DNA from: Pelecanus crispus
Lineage: Eukaryota; Chordata; Aves; Pelecaniformes; Pelecanidae
Direction: 5' to 3'
Length of the DNA stretch: 64,000 bases
Assembly (NCBI RefSeq): GCF_030463565.1
Contig: NC_134662.1
Coordinates: forward strand, 5,309,001 to 5,373,000
How positions within the stretch are numbered: position 1 is the first letter of the stretch; the number at the start of each line of letters is the position of its first letter. Below are positions 27,401 to 42,400 of the stretch, piece after piece. A program made the position numbers and the translations under genes. Below the pieces are notes generated by a model, which worked only from the letters and a program-made list of their open reading frames with translations, made no database searches and was not told the origin of the DNA.

Positions 27401-30400
27401 AGAGCTTAAACTACAAGGGCAGGAGATGCAGGAAGATGATGCACGGTGAGCCTAACATTCATCGGAACACGCCACGCTCCCTCAAAACTTCCCTTCACCC
27501 CTCCTTTCAGCATCATTATTTTAAGGGGACACTGATAGAATTGAAAGAAAAAGAAAAGCAGTTTCCTTCCTCCTCTGTCTAGAAAAAGTTACAGCACCCA
27601 GTATTTTTTAAGTGATTTTCATTTCTTTCAGGTTGCGCAGTGAACCTAGGTGGGTTGATTCCACTTTGAATCGTATCAGCGCTGTTATCTCGAGGGTATT
27701 TACGTGTCAGCAACTAATTTCAGACAATGAGGATGGCAGAGAAAAGACAGGGAAGATAAATTCCCAGGCTAAACCGGAAAACTTCTCCCACATTTTCAAG
27801 AGCCCTTCGCAGTGTATACCTGTGGGGAGGGGGGAAAAGGAAGTGCCGAATGGTCAACCTCTACTCCTACTTCAACAGCAATATATGGGTCTCTGGGGGA
27901 AAAAAAGCTACACAGTCTTCCACTGCTTGCCAATGTGAACAGCTTTGCTGAGTCCCTCAACACCATCTGTTTGGAAATCCAAAATTTCCTCCTCCATTCA
28001 GGTGCTGAACGTGGCAAACGCACTGTCCTCTCTGCCAAGCCATGAAACCATCTGGCTTCCACATTAATCTTTTTTTCTTTTTCTCTTTTTTTTTCTTTTA
28101 AAGTGTCCAGCTTTGGCTCTTTAAATGATTATTTCTAAAAAGTTTTACATTTATTTTTAAATGTTTTGTTTGTAATAATTTTTTAAAGAGTCTTTCTACT
28201 ATTTTAAACTCTTTTCTATTTAGTAAATATTAGTCTCCTCTCCCTCTATGAACACATAACCGTGTTAATATAAATGGATGCAAAGTGGCTGTGGTGTTTA
28301 TTTTCTCATTTCTGGGCCAACATTTTATATGCAGCAGAATATTGCTTAAGTCAACATGGGACTAGCAAGAGAGCACAGTGACTTTACCGTACTCTCAGTC
28401 ATTAAGATCATGGTGTTTTGCTTCAGTTCCTTCACAAGTATGACTTTCTTATATGAAGACTTAGAAACCTCAAGTCATAGCATCTCAATTTTAAGTAATT
28501 TAAATTAAAACTTGTTGGTTTAATCTCTGCTGCAAACACTAAACCACAATACAGTTCTACCTAACCGGCACCACACAGAACTGGGAATATTCGTAATTCC
28601 AAAACAACAACAAAAGGTCTCAAACTCTTCCTTGTACTGTTGTTACATCAATTCATCAAAAAGGCAGCAAAATTTGCAAATACATGCATGCTTGGTAGGT
28701 CAACAGGAAAAGCAATTTCCTATGCCAGTGGTCCCAACCACAATGTTACTAAAAAAGGAGAAGCCAGTCTGAAGCATACAGAATGCAGACCTCACCTGGA
28801 ATTTAAAAGGAAGCCAATGCATGTGAGCATACAAACAAAAAGCTGAATGCAAAAATAGTTACTTCTTGAGTTTTTCCTTTTTTTGGCACAACTTCTATAC
28901 AAAAACACCAGAAAAATCTAATTTGAGTGGCACAAGTAAACATGGACCATGCCCCGTCACAGGGCTACAATTTACAGAGCGAGGAATTTTTGGGCAACGC
29001 TGTTGTCTGGCTTTCCAGGAACAAAGATCCCAAGTGAATCCCTAAGTTGCTTAGGGAAATCAGAAAAGACAACAAACACTCCAGAAAATGGGCATCACCT
29101 CCAACAGGTCTAGCTTCTCTCAGGAACCATCCCATGAAACTTACTCTGGACCAAACACCAGGCAACACACCTTCATTAAAATCCCCATCCCTGCAGGGCA
29201 TGTGATGCTTAACTATAGTAAACAACTGCGATTAAAAAAAACCCAAAGAACAGATCTAAGCATCAATTTTATTTGGAAAATGAAGAACTAGAACTGTTTT
29301 GCTTCCCTGAAAAACATTCAAGGATTTGAGATCAGAACCAAAACTCCACAAAACATTAAAAAAAAGCAGCAGCTAAATACAGACGGGAAGGAAAAAGCTC
29401 AGCGCTCTAAAGCAACAGTGTCCCTTTAAGATTTATCAAGACGTTGACTTAAGGAATAAAAATGAGCAAGACGGATGAGGGGGAAAGTGAGGAGTGGTAC
29501 CTACTGACAGGTCACATTTCGGTGCCCCCGGTGACAAGCAGCATTTGGGTAATCATTCTGCCTTTCCCGATGGAGTTTAACATGCAGGCTAAGTGCACAT
29601 GCTCAGAGATTGCTTAAACCACAGGCCAAGCCAGTGCCAAATAAACCACCGTCTGCACCAAATTAATCCGCCATAAATCACGAGTAATCACATGACAGAC
29701 CACAGCAAGTCCAGGGAGTCTGTACAGGAATTATTATGCATGTTCCAAACTGGGATGCATGGCAAAACCTGTATTTATGTGACAGACCATAACTCCTTTG
29801 GAGCTGGGACGGTGAATCAAATAAATACTGTGCATACCAGAAAAAGTGTAACATGTGCTAAAATACGTATCTACCTGGGCAAACAGTACACCAGTCCTAA
29901 ATACGTATTTGCACAAACCTAAATACTTGTTTACCAAAGACACAGGAACTGCTCCAAAGGCTTCTGCCAGAGCTCCGTTGTGCTGCAAATGCAAAGAACC
30001 AAGATTCTCAGACACTAACGCTCTCCCCAGAGACAACCAGCCAGGCTTCACCTGATCGGCACATCGTACAAGTATCTTTTGGCAATTTCATCGTATTTTA
30101 GCTTAAAATTGAAAAACCTGGAAAGCATTCATCACTGATACAAACACATGACTTGTTTTGTTGCTTGCCACCATTTGTTATCTGTAACAGTATTAACTTT
30201 GGATTTGTGTGTGTGTGTGTGTGTGAAAAAAATATACAAAAACCTGGAGTTTAAGGACAATTTGTTTCCATATCCTCCTCCAGTCATTCATAAACTTTGG
30301 AACATTCACTTTCAAGCACTCTGTTAGCTTCAGGACTAAAAGAGTCTATGTAATAACCATCAGTGATGGCCATCGAGCACAAAAATACTGAAATACGATT

Positions 30401-33400
30401 GCTTAAAAAGAACAGTAGCTGTGAACCTCCGTAGCAAGAAACTAAAGACAAAAACTTGTTGAGACCAGACGTCTGTGGAGTAATGCTAAGGACTTCATAA
30501 CATTACAAATCTCTGCACTGTATTCCCTAAAGGCAACCAGATTAAAATGGACATTTGCTTCTCCTCTTGCACGAGGGTCAATCTTTTAACCTCCACAAAT
30601 TCAGCTGTCTACATGTATTTCAAAAGGCACTGTTAGATGTTATTGTCATCAATAGTTTCTCTGTATTTATTAAGTGAGCCTTCATCAGAAAAACCACAAA
30701 CTGCAAAATTTAATTCTTACCACATCCGTGTGAGATAAAAGGTAAGTGTTGCTGCTCAAAAAAGGCAAACTAATGCAGAAATTTTAATTATTTTGAGCAC
30801 TCTAAATCAACTAACTATAGAAATCAGGAGTCCCAAAATATCCATCACTAATCCTATCCACTATACAACATCTTATGTCCAAATATGTTTACTAACAGCA
30901 AAACTTTCATATAAAACAATAATTTTCTGTTTATAGTGCATTACCTCTGGAGTCACAACAGCAGGAGGAAAAAAAAAAAAAACAACAAAAAAACCCAGTA
31001 CATTTCTACATTTACTTTTCAGGCAGACCAAGGAAAAGTGACTATTGTGATACTGGTTTGTGTCCCATTCCCCCTTCTCCTCCCCTAAAATCCATGCGTT
31101 ACTCCCACGGAACATGCACACCACCATGGGGTGCTTCTTCCACACCCCCATCTGCCAGCGCTTTCCGCATCACCTTGCATTATTTGCTTCCACTTTTGCT
31201 TTGAGTCTACAGTATCTTCGCAGAAGATTTCATTATGAATTTGGTACTGAACAAAAAACCCCCCACCACCACCACGAATATTCGCTGACAAAGAAATTGC
31301 CTTGCCTCTGCGTATTCTTGACACAGAAGCATCACGACTGGGGACAGGAGAACTAATATCTAACACTAGATATATACAACACAAAAATTATAGATATATA
31401 CAATACAAAATACTAGATATATTCAATACAAAAATACAACACACCCCATACACAACTACACTCCATTACAAAAGAGCAAAAAGTTTTAAACCAGGGTGAC
31501 CTGCTGAGGCCATGGTGCCATGTTCTGAACAAGCAGCTAGCTCATGGTCTTCTGTGAGGAAAAAATAGCACGCAGGCACAGCACTGATCACCAAAAAAGA
31601 AAGAACCCCCCTATTAAACTCACCTGGAAGGGCAGATCCATGGCACTGTTTCCAATCTGATTCACATTTGGCAGTGACCCACCGTAGTACTGGGCACGAC
31701 TCTGTCCCAGTTGCAAATACTGGGTTTTCTGCAGCTGTAACTGAAAGAAAAGGAGGAGGAAAGCGTAAGGACAACTCATTTATTTTTCAACTGCTTTAGC
31801 TGACTCAACTCGACACCATGTCCGTTATCGCCGAGAATGGATACCATCTATAAACAGCATGAATTCAACTTCTCCACAAAGCACGGCTGGCAAACTGCCA
31901 CGTTAGGTCTTGAGTGATAGTGTAAAGTGATGGAAGAAAAATCAACTTCATCGTCAGCGATCGTATTCAATTTCCAACAAATAACCACCACGTGAAACCA
32001 CATGGTTCTTATGTCACCTGCTATTCTGAAAACCGGGACATAAAAACCCCATGTCACTCAGACCATGACCCTAATATAAAAATTAACCAGCTGTTCATGT
32101 GTGCGATATACAAATAAGAAACTAATCTTAATTTAGTATATTGAGTATACTGTTTAACCAAATATTCAACTTTTTAGCAATCTAGATAACAGAGACGTCA
32201 GAGCAAGTTGTAGCTTTCCACCAGTACATAAGCGTTCTTGTTTCCTGCACCCACCAGGAAAAGCTCTGCAGGAAGGGCAGAGGCACAAGTTTTCAAAGCA
32301 AACCCAACCAACCAAAGCAAAAGAGAACAGCAAAGAATTCCTTACTGAACATGCATGAAAACAAATGTGACAGTCTGCAAAGTTTCACTAAATGCTAGGT
32401 ATCACTCTCCAGCTCTGAATGACACCTCTCTACTAAAATATTCTAGTATGCTTTCCCGTAGTTGTATAGATTTCTGGTGTACAGAAAGGCGTGCAAGAAG
32501 AAGCTGTTTCTTTTCTACTCAAACCTCAACTTATTTTCCTTGTCACTTCTTTCAGAAGACTATACTGTCTCAACAGCTCGTTAATAAGCGCTACCATTTT
32601 TGATCAATCTTTTGTTAGTGACCTTTCTCAATTTTTTAGTTTAGTAGTACCAGTATTTAAAATAATTCCTCATTCAATTCTGTAAATGTTTCCACTCAAC
32701 ACATCTAGGTTTAATACCACGCTGCCACTGAAGCCCTATTTTACATTGATAAAGCAGAATTTGCAATCATCCGAACACAACAATCCTGCTCCCAGGGATG
32801 CATCTTCCAAGGACTCGAGAAACTACAATTAAAGTAGCAAAGAAATGAGCTTACATAAGTTCCCTCTCCTCCCACTGTGGAGGAGTACGTATTTTATAAT
32901 GTATGTTGTTCCTCACTAGATGTCAACTGGCTGGTTTTGCACTCTGAAATGCAAGAACATTCCTAGATTGGTAGCAAAGGATTGTTTAAAGACTAAATGT
33001 TCAGATCTTGGACTAGATGCAGGTTGGTTGCTAAGGTACAGCAGTGTGTACATCAACAAATCTGGTTTAGTTTCATTCAAACAGATCCGAAAGCCTTTGT
33101 CTCGCAATGCCACAATTCTGAAGAGCAAAGTTTGGAAAAGTACTAGAAAACGCGGCATCCCCAAAACCGGATGTTTCTATGGGGTTTTTTCTTCACACTT
33201 TCTTCAAGCAAAGGAAATGGCAGGATGGAAACGAGTAGTCCTGCCTCTACAGCTTTACCACAAAGGCCCTGAGGTTGAGTGAAGATGTTTCTAGCAAAGC
33301 AAAGGAAGAGCTAGCACCTTCCGTGTTGACAAGGTGATGCATGCAGAGTCCCCTGATAAAACGGCAACACACAAGCAGGGACGCTGAGCGGCGGTGACAG

Positions 33401-36400
33401 TGAAGATACCACGCTGCGCACCGGTAGCACCAAGACAGGACAGAGAGCAAAGGGACCAGTCTGCTTACATCGTGCTGACACGATATAAGTATATATCGTA
33501 TATTAATGTATGTATATTAATGTGGTCCCTCAACAGAGGAGGAGAAAACGAGATCACCCCGAGGGAAACAGTGCATGCAGTCTTCCGACTGTATCCCTAG
33601 GAAAGCAACTCAAATACCCTTTATTCACACAATCTCCCCTAGAAGCCACCAATTTCCAAATACACAGGCAGTCAAAATCTACTGCTTTAGCCGAGGGACC
33701 AAATCAATCCAAGGCTTCCAAGACAGCTCTTAGAGATGAAACCTCTGTATGGAGCAGGCGCTCTCAAAAGCCTCAACGATTTGGGCAGGACACCAGTCAC
33801 AAAGCGGCTAATGGTTTTTTTCTTAACCAAAGGGCAGATAAATTCCCTCAGCCCGAAGACTTATAAAATATTCACAGTGCGCCGTATCAAACGGTTCAAC
33901 AAGATCCCATCTAAAAAGCAGGAAAGTGCCCCCCTCCCCCCCCGCTTTCTTTTGCAATCTTTTGACACGCAATTACAATCCAGTGCTCTCTAAGCAATAC
34001 ATGAAATTAGAGAAACGCTCCGCGCTGGTATCATTTAATGAGTCACAGCCCCTCTAACTCATAGCTGCAGATCACTAAAAGCACAATATCAGAACTAGCT
34101 GTGCTTTTTGCCTGGCCCGTACATATGTTTTTGTTGTTAAAAAAAGGCTTGCTTGGGATGGGTGCCAAGCATTGAAGTAACTATTTCAACAGGTGTTGGT
34201 TTCTTTTAAAGAAGCCCGGGGGTGTGTGTGGGGGGGGTTGCTTTATGTTTTTTTAATGTTTTGGCCTTCCCCAGTACATACCTACCTCAAAGCGGAATGT
34301 AATAAGGAGGTCACGACCATTTGTCTTTCCACTGCAGTTCAACGTGGAAATGAGGAAACACAAGAGATCGAGAACTAAAGCGGTTCTCAAGAACGAGCTT
34401 GTTAAATGGCTTTGCAGTATCATTAATTTTAGTAACGCTACCTTCGATAAACACTTTTGGAGATCCATGCCAAAAATAAGAAAACCGATTGCTTGTTATT
34501 GCTATCATACATCATTACACCAGCGTGCAGATCTGTAGCGGTTCCTCTCTTCAGCCTCCTGCCTTCGCACAGCGAGCGGCCCCCAGACTACGCGGTTTAT
34601 AGGAGACCATCAACAACTGCCACTTGCAATCTCTGAAGATCAAGCGTAAGCAGAGCAGGCCAGCGTGCCGAGCGCCTCAAATCTCCAGCTTTTTCGCTGG
34701 GAAGAAAGCGTTTTTAAATACCGCGACATTAGACCTTACTGTCATTCCAGCAGGAGATCTCAAGCAAGATCAGCTCAAGTCTTTCCTCAAGCAGAGGAGC
34801 AGCAAAAAAACCTGCAAATGTCACTGTCATGCTTCGAGATAACTCAGGAGTCTCACGTCTTACTAAGGGGACCTGTGCGCAAGGAAAAGCAGCGCTGAAA
34901 ATGAAAGCAGACATCGGTTGTGACTAAAATGAACATTTCCTCCTTTTTCTGTAAAACTACCTTGCGAGGTAAATTAAGTATACTGCACAATTTGGGGATT
35001 GGGGATTAGGTTTGAAGAGGGGGGTTGTGGGGTTTTATTTTAAAAGGAAAAAAAAAAAAAAGCCTTTTCTTAATAGAAAAATTCAGATTACTCTTAAAAT
35101 GTTAACAAGTCTCATGACAACTCTAGCTTTATCTCCTAGGGTTAGATTCAATTAGTGACAACTTGCTTTCTATATGAATTTAGATAGCAAAGTATGATAA
35201 TGAATTACTTAGTGTTCACCAGACATATTAATTTCTTGAACCATGAGAACTCAGTGACTCTACATTACAGCTTTTCCATTTATGTATTATGTGGCCAAGA
35301 TAATAGCTCCTTGACAGTTGAAAATACTGCTAAATTCCAGGTCTTTCCTGAGAAAGCTTTTGGTAAGGAAAAAGCTTTTGCTTGTTAAACAATTTTGTTT
35401 CTGCTTGGCATTCTTGCTCAGAAGAAATGTTTCCCAAACGACAGATCCTAACTGAATCTCTAATTTTCCCTCCACCAGCATTTCTCTTATGCTACTTAAA
35501 GAAAAAAATGAAGATTTTAAGTTAAAACCCAATTTAACCGTTAAAAACCAAATACTTCTGCACAAGCAGTTTTCTAGAATAGCTGAAAACATTCCCCAAA
35601 TAAAAGGTTGACACACTGTTGGTTTGCCAGATTTGAAGTTATGTTAAAACCAATAAATTGCTGCAATGCTTCAAGAGTAACAATCTGCGAGGCAGTAGCA
35701 GCATCTTTACAGCAAACAGGAAAGGAATCATTACCTTTCCATGTACTAATCAGGAGTTTGCAAGCAATTACATTCTTAACTCAGCCATCAGCTGAATAAC
35801 ATGACGCGATCTTACTCTGGTTAATGGCACTAGACACACACAACGCTGGTAAGAAATCAAAAATTTTCGATTTAACACAATCACTGACTTGCTAACAATG
35901 GAACACTCTTCCAGACACTAGCTTTTACGTGAACCCGTTTATATGAACTACCTCAATTTTTCCATTTGGATTGGGTTAAAGTTTGCTGGATGTACAGCTG
36001 TGTTTGTAGGGAGAGATTCAAGTTAAACAATAATTAAAAAAGAAGGAGAGAAACACATCCCTCAAAGCATATCCAGTTTTCCTACAGACTTTCTAAGTGT
36101 CCAAAATATGCAGATGGGAATCAAAGGAAGCATTTTACTAAAATTCAACACTTCAGCTTCTCTAAATTCTTCCCCCAAAAATCTGGGCAAATTACAAACT
36201 TATGGACAGAACTCAACTGTAATCAGACAGCAAATCTGACGCTAGAATGAAGTCAATCAAAATCCACTCTAACCGCTTCTTTTAAAATGCCCTTTTTAAT
36301 ACATAAAAATTTGATTCCCATAAGTGCAATAAAAGGGTGGAGTGTCCTTTTGATAAAAAAAACCCTAAGATATCTGATGAATACAGGAAGTAAGATTTCA

Positions 36401-39400
36401 TGATAACTGCTCTTTTGCTGGTTTGCAGTTTCCATACCAAGCTTTCTTACAAATTTTAGCTTTCCACTTTAGAAAGCTTTCTCTTTAGCACGTTGATGCT
36501 AATAAGCAGCAAAACGAGTGCAGATTACAATTAGAAATGTCTTATTGAAGCTTAATTGGAAATGAAATTCTGTTTAAAGGATTAACTGGAAGTTTTAGAG
36601 ACTGCATGATAGGCAAATCCTGTTGTTCAAGTCAGTTCCAAGTTTCCCAGTTGGATACGTCTGAAATGTCTTAGGAAGGCTTTCTCCTAGAGCAACCAGA
36701 GGCAGGACCAAGAAAATACAGTCGCCTGGAGTTTTTAAACCGGCTGGCATTGATTTGGCATCCTCAATAATATGTCACTCCTATTTTTTGATCTCTCCCT
36801 AGGAATGAACTCACAGCCCAACTCTTGGTAGAAAGCTCTGCCTCAATGAAAAGGCACTTATACTACTATTTTTGGCCTCCCTGCAGAAAAGCCAAAGATA
36901 GGCAGTAGAGACCAAGTGCCCCTTTATCCGCAGAACTGGACTTTTCCAATTACAGGCAGGGCAGCAAAAGAGAAACTTTCCAGGTCAAACGTGCACGCTC
37001 TGCCTCTCCTGCGAGCAAGCAGAAGGCAGAGTCTCCCAAACTACTAATCTGGCTTCTTTCTCCAGCACGAAATTAAACACCAAGTCAAACAAACCCTCGA
37101 GACAAGTCAGTTACTCAGTGGAATCCCAGGGGAAGTATTTGCTTCAAAGGGAGATTTCTTCCCATTCACAATCCTCATGTTGATAAGAAACGCAAATACA
37201 GTCTTAAAAAGAAAGATAAGTTAACATCAATTTAATGATTCACAGTTATTGCATTCTGGCTTAGTGGCAATATAGCCACTAGCTAAAAATCACCTAATTA
37301 CCCATCTAACTATTAAATTTAAAAAGTTCTTTCTGTTTGTGTCCAAGTTGCCAAAAACTATCCAACAATTAACTAACTGCTCTGACCACCAAAAGAGTTT
37401 GGCTCCTCCCTTCCCCTCACACTAACCCTCTTCTGTTAATATTCTAAAGTTCGTATTAGAATTTGAATTTTAAAAACTCTGCACTCGCTACCCAACCAAT
37501 TTCTAAAATTAATATACATCAAAATAACTGCTCATTTACTAAAACCACCCTCCATGAAAGCTGTCTAGAATTTATTTAATTAAATGAGGAGGGATTCACA
37601 AATCAATAAAAGAGAATCCTGGTAAGCCAAGGAAAAGAACATTTAAATGTTAGCCACAATTTCATTAATTATAGCAGGTATTCATCTGCCAGTCCCTCCC
37701 TACATCAACAGACTCAGACACAATCTCATTAAAGCCAAGAACCTAAAATTAATATCAATAATGAGAAGACACAGAAGGTTATGAGCAGAAAAGTTTCACG
37801 AGCAACGGAGGGTGTAGTTTTATAACACAACGGGGCAGATTGCACCGTGGGGAGCACAGCCCCAGTGCTCTGGCTGCCTCTTCTGTCCCAGGAAAGCTGT
37901 ATAACCTCGCCGCTCTGCGCCCAAGCTCTTACGACCCGAAAGAAACCCGGTTAAAGAAGCTGACCCAGCAGAAAAACCGCGTGGGTTAGCTTGGTTTCTC
38001 TTAACTTGCTCACCCCACAGCCAGGTGAATTTCTGATAGCAGGAGGGAAACAGGAGAGAGCAGCGGCAGCCGACAAAGGGACAAGTTCTTCCGACGTTCA
38101 GCTACCAGGCTAACGCAGCTGTACGCTCCGATTTCACACCAAGCTTGAGGGCTGCCTGCCGAAGCTGGTGTCTGAGCAAACCTCATCTTCGCTCTCACGC
38201 AAGCTGGGAAGAATGAAAAGAATGAGTCAAATGAACGACGAGAGAACGGGCCTCGCGCTACAGCAGCCCGGCATTTCTGTCTGCACCACCAAAGCTCCGC
38301 AGGACGCTACGTGAGCAATTAAAGCCTTTTTCAGGGGCAATTGCTAATTTTCAGGTTACTCAACACAAAGTATCAGGAGTGTGTCAAAATTACCAGCTGG
38401 GGTCTAAAGTACTACGTCTCCTGGAGTCCACTGGACCTGTGCTGCAAGCGTATAAAGCATTTTAAAAACCAAAGACCTGCTGTTGGGTTTCCCCCCCCGA
38501 GTACCAAGTGTATCAAATCGGACGTTCAAAGCATCAATTTCTTCTATTTTACTGCTTGCATCTTAGTTATCCTCCTATAAAATGAGAATGATCACACCAG
38601 AAGAACATCGTAAAGATTAAGTTGGTTTTGAACTACTCAGACTCCTTAACAGAGTAAGGCACAGAGCACTTCCCTGGGGGTTTAATTATCCTATCAGCAA
38701 ACCAAAGCGTGAGTGGTGCGCTCTATGGCCCAGAGCTACCCTCTGAACAATGGGGATAAATCAAGATATTCAACAGCCTCCCAGTAAGCCACCATTATCT
38801 CCTTTTGTGCTGAAAGAGGCAGGGGTCTCTCAGTCTCACTACGGGAGTGGGGAATATATGATAAATTAATTAAAGACTATCATACTGCTCACGCAGAAGG
38901 AGAAGAATGAAGATTGGAAAGACTTTTGGAATGCTTGACTTTTTAATCTATATAATGCTTTTGTAGTTTGAGTACAACCGATAAGTTAATACTGACCGTT
39001 TTTATAGTGCTATCAAGTTTTTGACAATTTATTGCAAAGAATAAAAGAAGACTTCCATTATTTAGATGTTACAGATTAAAATCCACCTACACGTGTTATC
39101 TAATAGCTGAATAGGTGGCTAAGAGATGGATGTCTATTTGCAGTTTTAGCCCTTTACTTTCATTTTCCAAGTAATTAAAAATTAGATGATGAAATCTAGT
39201 AACATCAATACTTTCCCTTTCATCTGAGCATGCACCCGCAGAAGTGTGTACATGACAGATGTTTGTTTTAAATCCAAAGCACGTCCTGATGGTCAGGGGA
39301 AATAAACGTTATGATGTAAACCCACTTCTCTTAAATTCTCCTTCAGAGCACCTAATGCTACTCTGCCTAATACAAAAGAAAAAGGTGCAGTATCGGGAAA

Positions 39401-42400
39401 CTACAGCTCGGGTTCTTTTATCAAAGACACCAATTCTCTAGAAAATGGCTTGACCACAGAGCTAGATTAAAAATATCTAGAATTACACAGAATTATGCAG
39501 TCTGCTATCAGCCCCTTAAAGCTAATGCATGCTGAAATATAAAAAGGGAAGTCTGAAAACTGCGTTCCTTTAAAAATCAGAACACATTTAAATGTGTGTG
39601 CTGCAAAGCAAGGGACGCTGTTCTTCTATTTCTGAATAATCAACCGTTCATGGCAACAACAAAAAGCGAACACGGCACACAGAGTAATGCTAGAATAGGA
39701 AAAGCGTAGCTAGCTTCTTCACAACTCTTCCTGGCTAATGGAGACAGACTACACGGACTAATTTATCAAAGAAAAAGACAAGAGAATCCCTTGCATTTCT
39801 CTCTCATTTGGGCTGTCACAATCAGGAAGAAACAGCATCAAGCCAAATTTCTAAAGTAACTTATTTCCTGCAATTTCAAGTACCGATCCAACAGCAGCAG
39901 CGGATCCAAATGCACAGCTGTTCCTCCCAGGAAGACTGGTAAAGGAAATGAAGCCTGAAGTTTAGAGGAAAGGTATAATCCGCAGTGATAGCAGCTGCTC
40001 TGTCTGGGTCACTTGGGATTTAAAATATTCCATCATCAGCTTTGTAACAAAATGTTTTGCAATTTTCATTTTTATTTTAGTATGTTTTTATTTTCATAAA
40101 AGTGAAGATTTTAACACTGGCTAGAAACAGACAAGTGTGGACAAGCCGAGCAAAAGTTTCCCTTGTTGCCTCTGCCAATCATATTTGGCCTTCAAATGCT
40201 ATTAGCATCCTAGCGCAATAGATATTGCAGAGAAAAGTACTACCAAGCCAAAACAGGAAGCCAAATGTCTACTACAAACTAAGTGAAAATTACCACGAAA
40301 AAATCCAGACATATGATATGAACTGGACTTGAACCCATGCTTTTAGAACTGCTACATCATTGTTTACTCTTCCATCACCGTAAGTGTCATTTAAGTCACT
40401 TTCAAGTGTTGGATCCATCATCACATGGACATGTCAGGACACAAACAGAAAAACTCTGCAGGCCAGCCAAACACAGTCATTAAGAATAAAAATTCAAGAA
40501 AAGAAAAAAAAAAAAGGCATTTTTTTCTGCTTTTTTTCTTTTAGGGAAGGAATCTGTTGTAATATATTGGAATTTAGCAGCCACAAAAGAGCAACAGCTT
40601 TGTTTCTGCCACACCGAAACACTTGACAACCAACTCTTTGCTCATAGCAGAGCTGCAAACACAAGGCCAGCACTGCACTTGATTTTTACCAGTGAACAGC
40701 TATGGTACCCTACCAAACATACTGTTCAAGGATTGAGGGGGTTCCCAATGCACTAAAATACTCACATTTTCTCAAAGACTTCAGAAATGAACAGCAAAAC
40801 GGGAGGGGACGTATTCGAGGGCCAGAACCAAAGGGATTCTGCTCCAGCCTGTGTGTGTCCCAGGTCACATGAACCCAGTCCGAGGGTCTGCGGGGAGGGA
40901 AGGGGAAGCAGAATCCTCCCCCTCTATCTCACGGAGCCAGAGCTTGAAAGGAAAGAGGAATGCTCCCCAGACGCCATGAAAAAATAAACTGGGAATCAGA
41001 AGAAGGGCTTTTCATCGATAGAGTAATGAAATCTGCTAGTCAGAGGAAAAGGGAACAGCAAGACAGCTAACTTAAGATTTTATAAACCCGATTAAGCTTA
41101 AAGGTTACCCGACAGTATTACATACACGCTGCAATTCCAGTTGCTTACCAGTAAAACTGTAAGGTCTCAAAGGGTGTGCATCTACTGGAACACCTGCGTG
41201 GGTCCCTTGCAGCTGCGTAAAGCCTCTACAAAATTAAGGCAGTCCTGAATGATTCTGTGCTTTGAAAAGGAGAAAGGAGATGATGCAGTAAGCTCTTATC
41301 GCTAGCGCCTAGGACAATGCTAGCCACTTGAGGAAGGTACTCCCATCGGTTTCTTTTCGGGACTATGTAAAACCATTTAGTTTTTGCAGCTAGCATGTCC
41401 ACAAAGCAAAGACCTGCAAAGGCAAAGACCTCCTTCTCTCCATTTCAGGAGGTGCAGCCGTTATCGTAGGTTCTTCCTCATCAAAAAACCATCTCGGTCA
41501 CCTGGCTGATTCATGTAGTGAAGAGCAGAGAGCAGGAGAAAAAGCAAACCCAAAAAGATTAAACGTAGCCCTGGCCCACGCAGCCGAGGTGCAAAGTGTC
41601 ACTACCGTAAACCAACTTAAAATAAACTTCTCCCAACTGGTAACTGTTAATACTGCTTTGCTAAAAGCATTATAGTCCAGTCAAGTAAATTTCATTCATA
41701 AGAGCTGAGATATATATTGATCAGCAAAGCTTAAACAGGAATCATCTGAATCCCTGCCAACTCGCGATCACTGCACTTTTAGCACTCCAAGAGAGCCAAT
41801 TATTACTCATGAGTTCATGATGTTTTCTTCACCTTCCTGTTGAAGAGGTTATTTAAGACCTCAAATCACTTAACTGGATTGTTTTGTCCTGTTATGAGTC
41901 ATCTACAAATTCCAAGGCACCATTAGATTCTCCTTCAGGAGCTGCAACCAACTCCCCAGATTGCCTCAGCCATAAAACTGTGAGGAAACGGGGCTGTAAA
42001 AATTACACGCATACTCGGACCTCTACCCCCAGGTGTCTTCTAGAATTCATGTGAAAGTGAGAAGATCTCACCCCCTAACGTACGCTTACTATTTATAAAC
42101 CACCCCAAATCTGCGTTACACTCCAGATGAAAAGTCCTTTTTCTTGTGAACCCAAAGAGAACAATCCAGAACGTTTAACTTTTGCGGAGAAAGTGGGAGG
42201 GCACAGGGAAGAAGGTAATAGCATTTAATGCTGCAATTTTTTAAAAATTATTATTACTTATTTCTGTTTTACACGAGCAGAACTTTGAACAGTGGCACTT
42301 CTTTACACATTAGCTGCATTTAACTTTCTCCAAAAAAATGAACGAATATGAACTAATATGATGGTTTGGGGTTTGAGGGCAAAGCATTGGTAAGAACACA

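Larger units (their letters stand above)
27015..31623 (-). other. CRTC1: CRTC1 intron 2 (contains the cassette exon)
   Basis: GTGAGT donor and CTCTCTCAG acceptor. Apart from the 48-nt cassette exon, it holds a GT dinucleotide run near 30206, an AT-rich 24-bp tandem repeat at 31367 and a T-rich stretch around 28068-28100. I recognise no other gene in it. Confidence 0.8.
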
